From Cupriavidus campinensis (lineage in GTDB: Bacteria > Pseudomonadota > Gammaproteobacteria > Burkholderiales > Burkholderiaceae): a stretch of DNA of 64,000 nt. This document shows positions 38,890-48,873 of the stretch, piece by piece (positions within the stretch are counted from its first letter, which is position 1; the number at the start of each line of letters is the position of its first letter). The position numbers and the translations under genes were made by a program. The stretch is from contig NZ_CAJPVH010000018.1 in NCBI RefSeq assembly GCF_905397395.1, positions 35,210-99,209 on the forward strand. The letters run 5' to 3'. The notes under the pieces are model-generated. The model was not told where the DNA came from and searched no databases. It saw only the letters and a program-made list of their open reading frames with translations.

Positions 38890-39597
38890 TTAGTGGCCAG
38901 CGCTCTGGCCACCATCGACGTGCAGGATCTCGCCCGTCACAAACGGGGCGGTCTCCAGGAACAGCACGGCGTTGGCGATATCGGCCATTTCGCCCATATG
39001 GCCCACGGGGTGGAGGGCGCCGAGTGCGTCATGGGTTTCCGGCGCATGCATCGGGGACTTGATGATGCCGGGCGACACGGCGTTCACGCGGATGCCGGTC
39101 TTGGCGTACTCGATGGCCAGGGACTTGGTGGCGGCGTTGATGCCACCCTTGGTCAGCGAAGCCAGCACCGACGGCACGCCGGCGATGGCGTGATCGACCA
39201 GGCTGGTGGTGATGCTGACCACGTGGCCGCTGCGCTGCTTTTCCATCTCGGCGATGGCCAGCTGGGTGATGTGGAAGAAGCCGGACAGGTTCACGTTGGT
39301 CACGGCGGCGTAGTCCTGCGCGGTGTACTGCGTGAACGGCTTGGCCACGAAGATGCCGGCGTTGTTGACCAGCGAGTCGATGCGGCCGAAGGCTTCCAGC
39401 GCCTTGGCCACCACGCGGCGGGCGGTGTCGGGGTCGCCGATGTCGCCGGGGACGATGGCGATATCGGGATCGTCGGTCGGCTTGATATTGCGCGCCGTGG
39501 CCACCACGCGGTAGCCGCGCTCACGGTAGGCCTTGACCAATTCGGCGCCGATGCCTTGGGATGCGCCAGTCACGATGACAACTTTTTGCGAGGACAT
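38890..39597 (-). CDS. SDR-family protein with degenerate active site
   Basis: 235 aa. The NAD(P) Rossmann motif TGASQGIG and the NNAG motif are intact, and the C-terminus VTGEILHVDGGQSAGH is typical. The YxxxK motif is not: the segment reads VLASLTKGG, putting Ala146 where the catalytic Tyr should be, with Lys150 kept. It may be a nucleotide-binding regulator or use a different mechanism. It is a monocistron between a hairpin and the terminator of the next gene. Confidence 0.82.
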   Translation of the reverse strand: MSSQKVVIVTGASQGIGAELVKAYRERGYRVVATARNIKPTDDPDIAIVPGDIGDPDTARRVVAKALEAFGRIDSLVNNAGIFVAKPFTQYTAQDYAAVTNVNLSGFFHITQLAIAEMEKQRSGHVVSITTSLVDHAIAGVPSVLASLTKGGINAATKSLAIEYAKTGIRVNAVSPGIIKSPMHAPETHDALGALHPVGHMGEMADIANAVLFLETAPFVTGEILHVDGGQSAGH

Positions 39598-39736
39598 TTC
39601 AGATTCTCCTGGTAGGGGTTAGGCGTGTTTGCCTTGGGCTCAAATCTAGTAGAGCCGGCCCCAACGAAGAAGGCATCGCCCACATCAACAGTTTTGCGCG
39701 GCGGGAACAAGTCAGGAGGACGGGGGGGTGGACGGC

Positions 39737-39773
39737 AAAAAAAACGCGCGCCGGCGGGGAGCCGGACGCGCGC
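39737..39773 (-). terminator. Strong rho-independent terminator
   Basis: On the minus strand an 11-bp GC-only stem with one bulged T (CGCGCG-T-CCGGC pairing with GCCGGCGCGCG) around a TCCCC loop is followed by eight T residues (bases 39744-39737). It ends the Tat-exported hydrolase transcript about 35 bp after its stop. Confidence 0.88.
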
Positions 39774-39806
39774 TTAGGGAGGGAACTGCAGTGATTCTTA
39801 GCGCTG

Positions 39807-40859
39807 TTAGCGCTTGTCCACGTCCAGCACAGCCTGGGCGAAGGCCACCGGCGCTTCCTGCGGCAGGTTGTGGCCGATGCCGCCGGTCAGGTCGCGGTGC
39901 TCGTAGCGGCCCGTGAACTTGCTGGCATAGGCGCTGGGCTTGGGATGGGGGGCGCCGTTGGCGTCGCCTTCCATGGTGATGGTCGGGATGCTGATGGTCG
40001 GCGCCGTGGCCAGGCGCTTCTCGAGATCGTCGAACTTCGGCTCGCCCTTGACCAGGTCCTGCCGCCAGCGGTAGTTGTGGATGGTGATGGCCACGTGGTC
40101 GGGGTTGTTGAAGGCGGTGGCGCTGCGGTTGAAGGTGGCGTCGTCGAAATCCCACTTCGGCGAGGCCAGCTTCCAGATCAGCTTGGCGAAGTCGTGCGTG
40201 TACTTCTGGTAGCCGGCGGCGCCACGGTCCGTGGCGAAGTAGAACTGGTACCACCATTGCAGCTCGGCTTCGGGCGGCAGCGGCACCTTGCCCGCCGCCT
40301 GGCTACCGATCAGGTAGCCGCTCACGGAGACCAGGCCCCGGCAACGGTCCGGCCACAGCGCGGCCATGATGTCGGCGGTGCGCGCGCCCCAGTCGAAGCC
40401 GGCGACCACGGCGTTCTGGATCTTGAGGGCGTCCATCAGCGCAATCATGTCGGCGGCAATCGCCGACGGCTGGCCGTTGCGCATGGTGTCCGGCGAGAGG
40501 AAGGTGGTCGTGCCATTGCCGCGCAGGTAGGGCATGATCACCCGGTAGCCGCGCGAAGCCAGCAGCGGGGCCACATCGACAAAGGCGTAGATGTCGTACG
40601 GCCAGCCGTGCAGCAGCAGGGCTACGGGGCCATTGGCCGGGCCGGCTTCGGCGTAGCCGACGTTGAGCACGCCGGCCTGGATCTGCTTGAGCGGGGCGAA
40701 GCTGGTATGGCTGCCCGGCTTGGAGGCCGGCAGCGCGGCCGCCTTGGTGATGGCGGACTGCGCCTGAGCGGCTTGCGATAGCGTCAGTTGCGCGGCGGCC
40801 AGCGTTGCGGCGGCGGCGCCCAGGAAACCGCGACGGGGCAAATCGATTTTTTCCGACAT
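39807..40859 (-). CDS. Tat-exported epoxide-hydrolase-like alpha/beta hydrolase
   Basis: 350 aa from MSEKIDLPRR (ribosome site GAGGAGAGAGGAA). A Tat signal (LPRRGFLGAAAATL, cleavage near AAQAQ) precedes the hydrolase. HGWPYDIYAF gives the oxyanion region, GFDWGAR (Asp156) the nucleophile, and GIGHNLPQEAP the base His. The Asp nucleophile and cap segment with paired Trp/Tyr (LQWWYQFYFA) indicate the epoxide hydrolase/haloalkane dehalogenase group. Periplasmic location would suit action on a xenobiotic. Substrate unknown. Confidence 0.87.
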   Translation of the reverse strand: MSEKIDLPRRGFLGAAAATLAAAQLTLSQAAQAQSAITKAAALPASKPGSHTSFAPLKQIQAGVLNVGYAEAGPANGPVALLLHGWPYDIYAFVDVAPLLASRGYRVIMPYLRGNGTTTFLSPDTMRNGQPSAIAADMIALMDALKIQNAVVAGFDWGARTADIMAALWPDRCRGLVSVSGYLIGSQAAGKVPLPPEAELQWWYQFYFATDRGAAGYQKYTHDFAKLIWKLASPKWDFDDATFNRSATAFNNPDHVAITIHNYRWRQDLVKGEPKFDDLEKRLATAPTISIPTITMEGDANGAPHPKPSAYASKFTGRYEHRDLTGGIGHNLPQEAPVAFAQAVLDVDKR

Positions 40860-41007
40860 ATTGTTCCTCTCTCCTCGGGTCAGTGATGAAACTGACACGA
40901 AGTCTATGAGGCCATGGCAAGTGCCATGTGTCGGAATGCACGGTTTTTGTATCGCTGTGTATATGGCGACGCCTGACTGACACGCGGATGCAGAAACCGG
41001 GGCTCCC

Positions 41008-41481
41008 CTAGAGCCGTCGATGGGCGAAATGCCCGCGCCGGGCCCCGGCCATCAGGGTGGCGAACTGCTCGGTGCTCATGTGCACCACGGCCTCGCGGTC
41101 CCCGGCCTCGAAGTAGACGTCGGGATGGGTCATCAGGCTGTCATCGAGCCAGGTCTGCGTGCCGTAGACCATGCCTACCGGGGGCAGCGCGCCGGGGTCG
41201 CAGTCCCGGAACACCTCGTGCACGCCTTCCGCGCGCGCCCGGGCCAGCTGGCGGCCGGTCTGCTCGCAGATTTCCGAGAGTTTCAGGTGATGGGTGGCGG
41301 GGATCACGACGGCGAGGTAGCCCCGGCTGTCCTCCAGCAGCACCGTGCGGGCCAGCCGGTCGCCGGGAATCGATAGCGGCCTGGCGGGCGCCGTGCCATC
41401 GGGGCTGCCGTGCCGGTGCACGGTCTCGTACCGGCTCTGTGTCTTGCTCAGGCACCTTGCCAGGGCGGTGGACATGGTCAT
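41008..41481 (-). CDS. YbaK/aminoacyl-tRNA-editing-domain protein
   Basis: 157 aa with the YbaK/ProX fold: VIPATHHLKLSEICEQTGRQ contains the conserved Lys, and PGALPPVGMVYGTQTWLDDS the substrate-pocket Gly-Pro. Members deacylate misacylated tRNAs. The start is the ATG eight bases after GGAGG; the next ATG is two codons later. It is divergent from katG. Confidence 0.82.
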   Translation of the reverse strand: MTMSTALARCLSKTQSRYETVHRHGSPDGTAPARPLSIPGDRLARTVLLEDSRGYLAVVIPATHHLKLSEICEQTGRQLARARAEGVHEVFRDCDPGALPPVGMVYGTQTWLDDSLMTHPDVYFEAGDREAVVHMSTEQFATLMAGARRGHFAHRRL

Positions 41482-41601
41482 GAGGGCAACCTCCGAGCGT
41501 GGATCGCTACAGTTGTCTGGAGTACGGGAACTATAGGACAAGCGTTGGACGGCACTTGGTTGGGGCTAACCCGAGCATGGCGGGGTGGGCGGGGGTGACC
41601 C

Positions 41602-41667
41602 ATAGCATGCCGCTATCGCAGCGATTGCAATCGTCACATTTGGTTGGCGGCGGGTCTCAACTATATT
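41602..41667 (+). promoter_or_regulatory. OxyR-like site and promoter of katG
   Basis: ATAG (41602), seven bases, CTAT (41613), seven bases, ATTG (41624), seven bases, CACA (41635): the first two tetranucleotides and all spacings match the OxyR pattern ATAG-N7-CTAT-N7-ATAG-N7-CTAT. The site abuts a promoter with TTGGTT (41640-41645) and TATATT (41662-41667), which is where OxyR activates. A 12-bp palindrome CGATTGCAATCG (41622-41633) overlaps it. Confidence 0.6.
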
Positions 41668-41733
41668 TTGTGTGCGGCAGGCTTGCCGAGGCAGGCCCAC
41701 GTGGAAGCGTAGACGCGGAAAGACTAGAACTAG

Positions 41734-44013
<2,280 letters not shown>

Positions 44014-44029
44014 GGCAGTCAGGCGGGAA

Positions 44030-44055
44030 GGGCGCCGGACGAGAGTCTGGCGCCC
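44030..44055 (+). terminator. Hairpin after katG
   Basis: GGGCGCCGGAC and GTCTGGCGCCC pair as an 11-bp stem (one G-T wobble) around GAGA, 17 bp after the katG stop. No T-run follows, so it may act as an mRNA-stabilising or rho-assisted end. Confidence 0.55.
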
Positions 44056-44462
44056 CGGCATGGCGTGGCCGCTGTGCCATACTCGCGCGTCCATCCGACA
44101 GGTACTCGAACAAGTACGAAAATCTATGGATAACGCGCCCGGTCCGCCGCTGCTGGACCATGACGACCTGCGCCATAGCCGCGCGCGCGGCAGAGGCCAG
44201 TTTCACGCACTGCTTCACCGGCTGGACGCGGGTTTGCGCCAGTAGGCTGGCGCAGCCCTGCCTGGGCCTTGCCGCTCCGTCGATGGGAATTGGCGGCAGG
44301 GGCTTCCTTTGGAATGACGCCGGCAATCCTCCTTCGGAGGGATGTGTCGTAAAAGACATAAATCGGACATGCGGCGTTAGAATCCCTGCCGCCGCGCATT
44401 CCAGCATAGGAATGCCGGGGGTCCAAGAAGTCGAAAAATCAAAGCAATTTTTGGGGAAATCC
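44056..44462. other. Intergenic region between katG and the lipoprotein gene
   Basis: About 400 bp with no convincing gene. A possible 39-codon frame starts at 44126 (MDNAPGPPLLDHDDLRHSRA) but has no ribosome site. A small CCTCC-TTC-GGAGG hairpin lies at about 44330. The last 40 bases, just before the lipoprotein start, are A-rich and end in a GGGGAAA ribosome site. Confidence 0.5.
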
Positions 44463-45461
44463 ATGAAGAGGATGGGAAATCTGGCGGCCTGCGTCATGCT
44501 GGCCGGGGTTCTGGCCGCCTGTGGTGGCGGTGACGATGGCGGCAGCACGCTGAACGTGAGCGCCACCGGCAGCGCCACACAGGGCACCAGCGTCGGCGCT
44601 GGGGGAAGTACGACGCTGAGCGTGCAATCGAGCGACTTTATCCGTCTGCAAACCAGCCAGCCGGTGCGCTGGCAGGCGGTGATCACGAGCGACAAGACGA
44701 CGGTCACCAACCAGGTGCTGACCGAGACCCAGTGGTCCGGCAATCTGGTCAGCCCTACGGGCGATTCCATCAACCTGACGGCGACGCAGGTCAGCGATCC
44801 GTCCAAGGTGTTCACGCTGAAGATCGCCGTGGCGCCGCAGCGCTACAACGCCGGGCCGTACACGGTGGGCCAGGTGGCGACGTTCGCGGAGACGCAAGTC
44901 CGCTTTAATGGCACCTCGACCGTCGAGAACCTCGCCTACACCGTGGCGGCCGTGAACAACGGGCTGGCGACCATTACCAGCGCCAACGCGGACACAAGCG
45001 CCCCGGACACCAGCTACGTGCAGGACCTGGATCGCAACCGCCTGTCGCGCACGTACACCAACGGCAATGTGTGCACGTATTCGCCCAAGCGCGCGCTCTA
45101 CGACATGCCGCTGTATGTGGGCAAGAGCTGGACCGGGTCGTGGAACTACGCCTGCCAGATGGGTTACACCGAAAAGGGCGCGGTGGTCGGCAATGTGCAG
45201 GCGTATGAAAGCGTCACGACGCCTGCCGGCACGTTCAACGCGCTGCGCATCGCCTTCACGGTGACGTACACCAACTCGAACGATATCCAGCTGCCCAATG
45301 GCAACACCGGCAACGCCACCTACAAGGAGACCATCCTGGGCTGGTGGGCGCCGGAGCTGGGCCGCATCGTCAAGTGGCAGTCGAACTATTCGTACGCGGC
45401 CGGCTTCTCGAATCCGACGTACATGACGACGTACACGCAGGTGCTGACGAACCTCCGTTGA
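44463..45461 (+). CDS. Uncharacterised lipoprotein
   Basis: 332 aa. Lipoprotein signal MKRMGNLAACVMLAGVLAAC, then Gly/Ser/Thr-rich segments (GGGDDGGSTLNVSATGSATQ) and a C-terminal half rich in Tyr, Asn and Thr with the recurring pattern of beta-strands. I do not recognise a domain; the region LPNGNTGNATYKETILGWWA resembles segments of exported beta-sandwich proteins. Probably at the cell surface or in the periplasm. The stop codon falls inside the first unit of an 11-bp tandem repeat. Confidence 0.75.
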   Translation: MKRMGNLAACVMLAGVLAACGGGDDGGSTLNVSATGSATQGTSVGAGGSTTLSVQSSDFIRLQTSQPVRWQAVITSDKTTVTNQVLTETQWSGNLVSPTGDSINLTATQVSDPSKVFTLKIAVAPQRYNAGPYTVGQVATFAETQVRFNGTSTVENLAYTVAAVNNGLATITSANADTSAPDTSYVQDLDRNRLSRTYTNGNVCTYSPKRALYDMPLYVGKSWTGSWNYACQMGYTEKGAVVGNVQAYESVTTPAGTFNALRIAFTVTYTNSNDIQLPNGNTGNATYKETILGWWAPELGRIVKWQSNYSYAAGFSNPTYMTTYTQVLTNLR

Positions 45462-45498
45462 TCGTCCGTTGATCGTCCGTTGATCGTCCGTTGATCGT
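45455..45498. repeat. Four perfect 11-bp tandem repeats over a stop codon
   Basis: CCGTTGATCGT occurs at 45455, 45466, 45477 and 45488, followed by a degenerate fifth start (CCGCTG). The TGA of the first unit ends the lipoprotein. Since 11 is not a multiple of three, gain or loss of units does not change the end of that protein, but the other units bring TGA into two more frames. Confidence 0.9.
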
Positions 45499-45522
45499 CC
45501 GCTGAAGACGCACGCGTAGCAG

Positions 45523-45543
45523 GGCTCCCCGCGACGGGGAGCC
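45523..45543 (+). terminator. Hairpin after the lipoprotein gene
   Basis: GGCTCCCCG and CGGGGAGCC form a perfect 9-bp stem with a 3-base loop, about 60 bp past the stop; a second small stem (TCACC/GGTGA) follows. No T-run, so it is a probable but not classic terminator. Confidence 0.55.
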
Positions 45544-45618
45544 TGATCACCGCCCGGTGATTCTCAGGTAGCCTATGCGGGGCAAACCTGCCCGCCTCAG
45601 ATCCCACATCCCACGCCA

Positions 45619-46005
45619 ATGCCAACTGCCGTCCGCAACTCGCTTGTCTGGATTTTCGATGCCTTCGAGCGGGACCCCAGCTACATCCGCAAACGGATGT
45701 TCGGCAGCGATGCCGCCTATCTCGACGGGAACCTGTGCCTGATCGCAGCGGACCGCGACGACCCATGGAACGGGCTGCTGGTGTGCACCTCGCAGGAACA
45801 CCACGCCGCCCTGATCGCGGACATGCCGGCGTTGCGGCCGCACCCGGTACTCGGCAAATGGCTCTATGTGCCCCAGGCCGATCCGGCGTTCGAGGAGACC
45901 GCCGACTGGCTGGTGGCACGCGTGCTGGAGCGGGATGCGCGCGTGGGCGTGGAGCCAAAGCCATCCCGGCGGCGGAAGGGATCTGCGCTGCCGAAGGGCG
46001 CTTAG
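45619..46005 (+). CDS. TfoX N-terminal-domain protein
   Basis: 128 aa. The segment RKRMFGSDAAYLDGNLCLIA matches the TfoX-N fold (the N-terminal domain of competence regulator Sxy/TfoX), with a Lys/Arg-rich C-terminal tail (KPSRRRKGSALPKG). It lacks the TfoX C-terminal domain, as in many stand-alone members whose role is unknown. No ribosome site is obvious; the start is the first ATG. Confidence 0.7.
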   Translation: MPTAVRNSLVWIFDAFERDPSYIRKRMFGSDAAYLDGNLCLIAADRDDPWNGLLVCTSQEHHAALIADMPALRPHPVLGKWLYVPQADPAFEETADWLVARVLERDARVGVEPKPSRRRKGSALPKGA

Positions 46006-46025
46006 GGGAGGCGGTTAGGGGAGTC

Positions 46026-46130
46026 TCACGATACCGAGCGGATCGTGCCGCCGTCGACCCGGATCGTGGCGCCGCTGACGTAGTCGGCATAACGGCTGCA
46101 CAGATAGGCGACTGCTGCGGCGATCTCTTG
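46026..46130 (-). pseudogene. C-terminal fragment of an SDR (FabG-like) gene
   Basis: Minus-strand translation gives EIAAAVAYLCSRYADYVSGA and then the typical SDR ending TIRVDGGTIRSVS before a stop. Upstream the frame is closed at once by a stop (46131-46133), so everything N-terminal, including the Rossmann fold and active site, is missing. It is a 3-prime remnant only. Confidence 0.75.
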
Positions 46131-46131
46131 T

Positions 46132-46236
46132 CAGGTGGTAGAGATGGCAGGGCTGACCGAAGCGGAACCGGAGGACCTGGCCAGGCAGCTGGAAGCGATT
46201 TTCTGTTTGCTGGCCGGCGTCACGCTGCCGGCATAG
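46132..46236 (+). pseudogene. C-terminal fragment of a probable TetR-type regulator
   Basis: The plus strand encodes MAGLTEAEPEDLARQLEAIF and CLLAGVTLPA followed by a stop, which reads like the last helix of a TetR/AcrR ligand domain. No HTH or earlier region is present; directly upstream lies the broken end of the SDR fragment. The family call is tentative because only about 34 residues remain. Confidence 0.5.
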
Positions 46237-46332
46237 CATCTCGATGCAATTGCAAATAATTCGGTCTATCCCGACAAGATGATGTGTCGATAATCGTCAA
46301 GCTGTGTACGTCTATCAGCAACGACTGTAAGG

Positions 46333-47259
46333 ATGCACATGCAGGCCACGCTTAACGGCACCGAGCTCTTTTTTGATGTGGATGGCGAGGGGTTTCGCCC
46401 GGAGCAGGGCGCACTGGTGGAAAAGCCGGTGCTGGTGGTAATCCACGGCGGCCTTGGCTTCGACCATGGCTACCTGAAGCCGGGATTGTCCGCGCTGCGC
46501 GATCAAGCGCAACTGATCTATGTCGATCTCCGTGGGCAAGGGCGTTCGGGGCGCCCGCCGCTGGAGACCTGCACGCTCGAACAGATGGCCGATGATGTCG
46601 CGGCGTTGTGCGCGTATCTCGGCGTGGGGCGGGTGCACGTGTTTGGCCATTCGGCCGGCGGCTTCGTCGCCATGCATTTGGCGCTGCGCCATCCGGCGCT
46701 GGTACGGGGGCTGGTGCTTTGCGGCAGTTCGCCAACCGTGCAGCCGATCATGGACGACAGCGAAGAACCAGCGCCAACGCTGGCCTCGCGCGCCGGGCCC
46801 GAAACCATGGCGGTGGCGGCCCGCGTGTTTTCCGGCGACATTACCGCCGAAAGCGTCGAGGCATTCTTTCGCGAGGTGGGCCCCTATTATGCGGCGCCAG
46901 CGCACATGGACGTGCCCCCGGCGCTCACCGCGCTCAGCATCGCTTCGGTCGACATGATGCGGCATTTCATGACGGTCATTGCGCCGTCCTACGACTTGCG
47001 GCCTCTGCTGGGCGGGGTGGCCGCCCGAACCCTTGTGCTGGTCGGCAAGTACGACTGGGTGTGTCCGCCCCGCGCCAGCCGCGCCATTGCGCGCGGCATC
47101 CCGGGCGCGGTGCTGGTGGAGTTCGATGAGGCGGGCCACTTTCCGTTCTCCGAGACGCCGGGGGCGTTCATCGACGTGATGGCGAATTACTTCGCGGGCA
47201 AAAACGCCAGCCGCGCTGGTCTGCTTTTTTCCGCCTTGAATGGCAGGGAGGGATCGTGA
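46333..47259 (+). CDS. Alpha/beta hydrolase, proline-iminopeptidase-like
   Basis: 308 aa. The oxyanion motif VVIHGGLGFDHGYLKP, nucleophile elbow GHSAGG (Ser107), acid Asp241 (VGKYDW) and base His269 (DEAGHF) give an intact triad. The GGxG oxyanion loop is of the proline iminopeptidase/amidohydrolase type. It overlaps the amidase by 4 bp (GTGA), so the two probably act on the same amide or ester compound. No regulator sits next to it except the TetR fragment. Confidence 0.85.
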   Translation: MHMQATLNGTELFFDVDGEGFRPEQGALVEKPVLVVIHGGLGFDHGYLKPGLSALRDQAQLIYVDLRGQGRSGRPPLETCTLEQMADDVAALCAYLGVGRVHVFGHSAGGFVAMHLALRHPALVRGLVLCGSSPTVQPIMDDSEEPAPTLASRAGPETMAVAARVFSGDITAESVEAFFREVGPYYAAPAHMDVPPALTALSIASVDMMRHFMTVIAPSYDLRPLLGGVAARTLVLVGKYDWVCPPRASRAIARGIPGAVLVEFDEAGHFPFSETPGAFIDVMANYFAGKNASRAGLLFSALNGREGS

Positions 47260-48668
47260 CTGAACTATGGCGACTGTCGGCAACTGAACTGGCCTCGCGC
47301 ATCCGGCGCCGCGAGGTGTCTGCCCGCGAGGCAGCAACGTCTGCGCTCGAGCGTCTGGACGCCGTTAACCCGCTGATCAACGCAGTGGTCGCACATCGCC
47401 CGGAGTTGGTCCTGGCGCAGGCGGATGCCGTTGATGCGGCGCTGGCACGCGGTGAGGACCCGGGACCGTTGGCGGGCGTACCCGTCACCACAAAGATCAA
47501 TACCGATCACGCGGGCTTCGCGACGACAAATGGCACACGTCTGCAGGAGGGACTGGTTGCGCAGCACAATAGTCCGGCCGTCGACAACCTTGCCCGCGCG
47601 GGCGCCGTCCTGCTTGGCCGCAGCAACTCGCCCACGTTTGCGCTGCGCTGGTTTACCGACAACCGGGTCCATGGTCATACACGCAATCCGCGTAATCCTG
47701 CACTCACGCCGGGAGGATCGAGCGGTGGCGGGGCGGCGGCGGTGACCGCGGGGATCGGGTGTATCGCCCTGGGCACCGATATCGGCGGCTCTATCCGCTA
47801 CCCGGCGTACGCATGCGGCATCCACGGGCTGCGGCCGTCGTTCGGCAGGGTGCCGGCTTTCAATGCCTCCTTGCCGGAGCGTCCGATCGGCGCCCAGTTG
47901 ATGTCCGCAACAGGGCCCATGGCACGTACGGTGGAGGATCTTGAGGTTGCGCTGACGGCCATGTCCGCGCCCGATGTGCGCGATCCCTGGTGGGTGCCTG
48001 TGCCGCTGCGGGGTCCCGAAACGGCGTTGCGGGCGGCGCTCTGTCTACGGCCCGGTGGCATGGAGATCGCCCCGGAAGTGGAAGCTGCGCTGCTTGATGC
48101 GGCGCGGCGGCTGGTGGACGCGGGTTGGGCCGTCGAGGAGATCGACGACACGTCGCTGATCCGTGATGCGGCCGAAGTTCAGGAGCGACTGTGGCTCGGC
48201 GACGGATTCCCGGCGCTGGTCGACGCGGTTACCCGGGATGGCGACCCCGGCGCGCGGGCCGTGGTCGAGGGCGTGCGTGCCAAGGTGAGTGCGATGCCGG
48301 CTGACGTTGTCAACAGCGCCTTGGTGCGCCGCACCACGCTGACGCGTCATTGGCGCGCATTCCTTGCCAGATACCCGGTGCTGCTGCTGCCCGTCTCGGG
48401 CGAGCTACCGTTCCCGGACGGACTCGACATGCAGGGCAAGGCGGGCTTCCAGCGGGTCTGGGAAGCGCAGCTGACCATGCGGGCGCTGCCAGCAATGGGG
48501 CTGCCGGGACTCGTCGTTTCCACGAACCTGGTCGGCTCGGTGCCTGTCGGCGTACAGATCGTCGCCAGCCATTTCCGGGAGGACTTGTGCCTGCTGGCAG
48601 GGAAGGCGATCGAAGCGCGCGGCACGCCGGCTTCTCCGGTCGATCCGTGCTCATCGCCCCGCGCTTAG
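47256..48668 (+). CDS. Amidase-signature hydrolase
   Basis: 470 aa from a GTG start coupled to the previous stop. The Ser-cisSer-Lys triad is visible: Lys80 (VPVTTKINTD), Ser155 (TPGGSSGGGAA) and Ser179 (GTDIGGSIRYP). The family hydrolyses amides such as indoleacetamide, aryl-acylamides or allophanate; the substrate cannot be told. GatA is unlikely because gatB and gatC are absent. Confidence 0.88.
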   Translation: MTELWRLSATELASRIRRREVSAREAATSALERLDAVNPLINAVVAHRPELVLAQADAVDAALARGEDPGPLAGVPVTTKINTDHAGFATTNGTRLQEGLVAQHNSPAVDNLARAGAVLLGRSNSPTFALRWFTDNRVHGHTRNPRNPALTPGGSSGGGAAAVTAGIGCIALGTDIGGSIRYPAYACGIHGLRPSFGRVPAFNASLPERPIGAQLMSATGPMARTVEDLEVALTAMSAPDVRDPWWVPVPLRGPETALRAALCLRPGGMEIAPEVEAALLDAARRLVDAGWAVEEIDDTSLIRDAAEVQERLWLGDGFPALVDAVTRDGDPGARAVVEGVRAKVSAMPADVVNSALVRRTTLTRHWRAFLARYPVLLLPVSGELPFPDGLDMQGKAGFQRVWEAQLTMRALPAMGLPGLVVSTNLVGSVPVGVQIVASHFREDLCLLAGKAIEARGTPASPVDPCSSPRA

Positions 48669-48810
48669 GCGCGCTTCACGACACGATGCCGCGCGGTTTC
48701 CATCGTGTCGAAATAGGCATCCACGGGCATCCTGCCCTTGCATTCGGGGGGCACTCGACTCCCGTGCTCCTCGGTCGCACTATCTCTAATACGTAGACAA
48801 TACGCCTTAT

Positions 48811-48842
48811 GGATACCGGTGGTATCCGCATACCCATGGTAT
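48811..48842. promoter_or_regulatory. Two tandem palindromes, candidate TetR operators of the efflux operon
   Basis: GGATACCGGTGGTATCC (48811-48827) is a perfect palindrome with a 3-base centre, and ATACCCATGGTAT (48830-48842) repeats its core ATACC-N3-GGTAT. The centres are 17 bp apart and the second ends 31 bp before the outer-membrane gene. The TetR gene at the end of the operon is the likely binding protein. Confidence 0.7.
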
Positions 48843-48873
48843 TTTTGCGGCAAGTTTCGCTCGAATCCTTGCC

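Noticed and set aside
45455..45498. Short repeats considered as a CRISPR array
   Set aside because: Units are 11 bp and directly adjacent with no spacers; no cas genes.
47256..48668. Alternative call as GatA of the Glu-tRNA amidotransferase
   Set aside because: No gatB or gatC nearby; the gene is coupled to an alpha/beta hydrolase and looks catabolic.
48665..48853. A 62-codon minus-strand frame ending in YFDTMETARHRVVKRA
   Set aside because: No ribosome site, no recognised family, and its 5-prime half overlaps the predicted TetR operators; at most a gene fragment.
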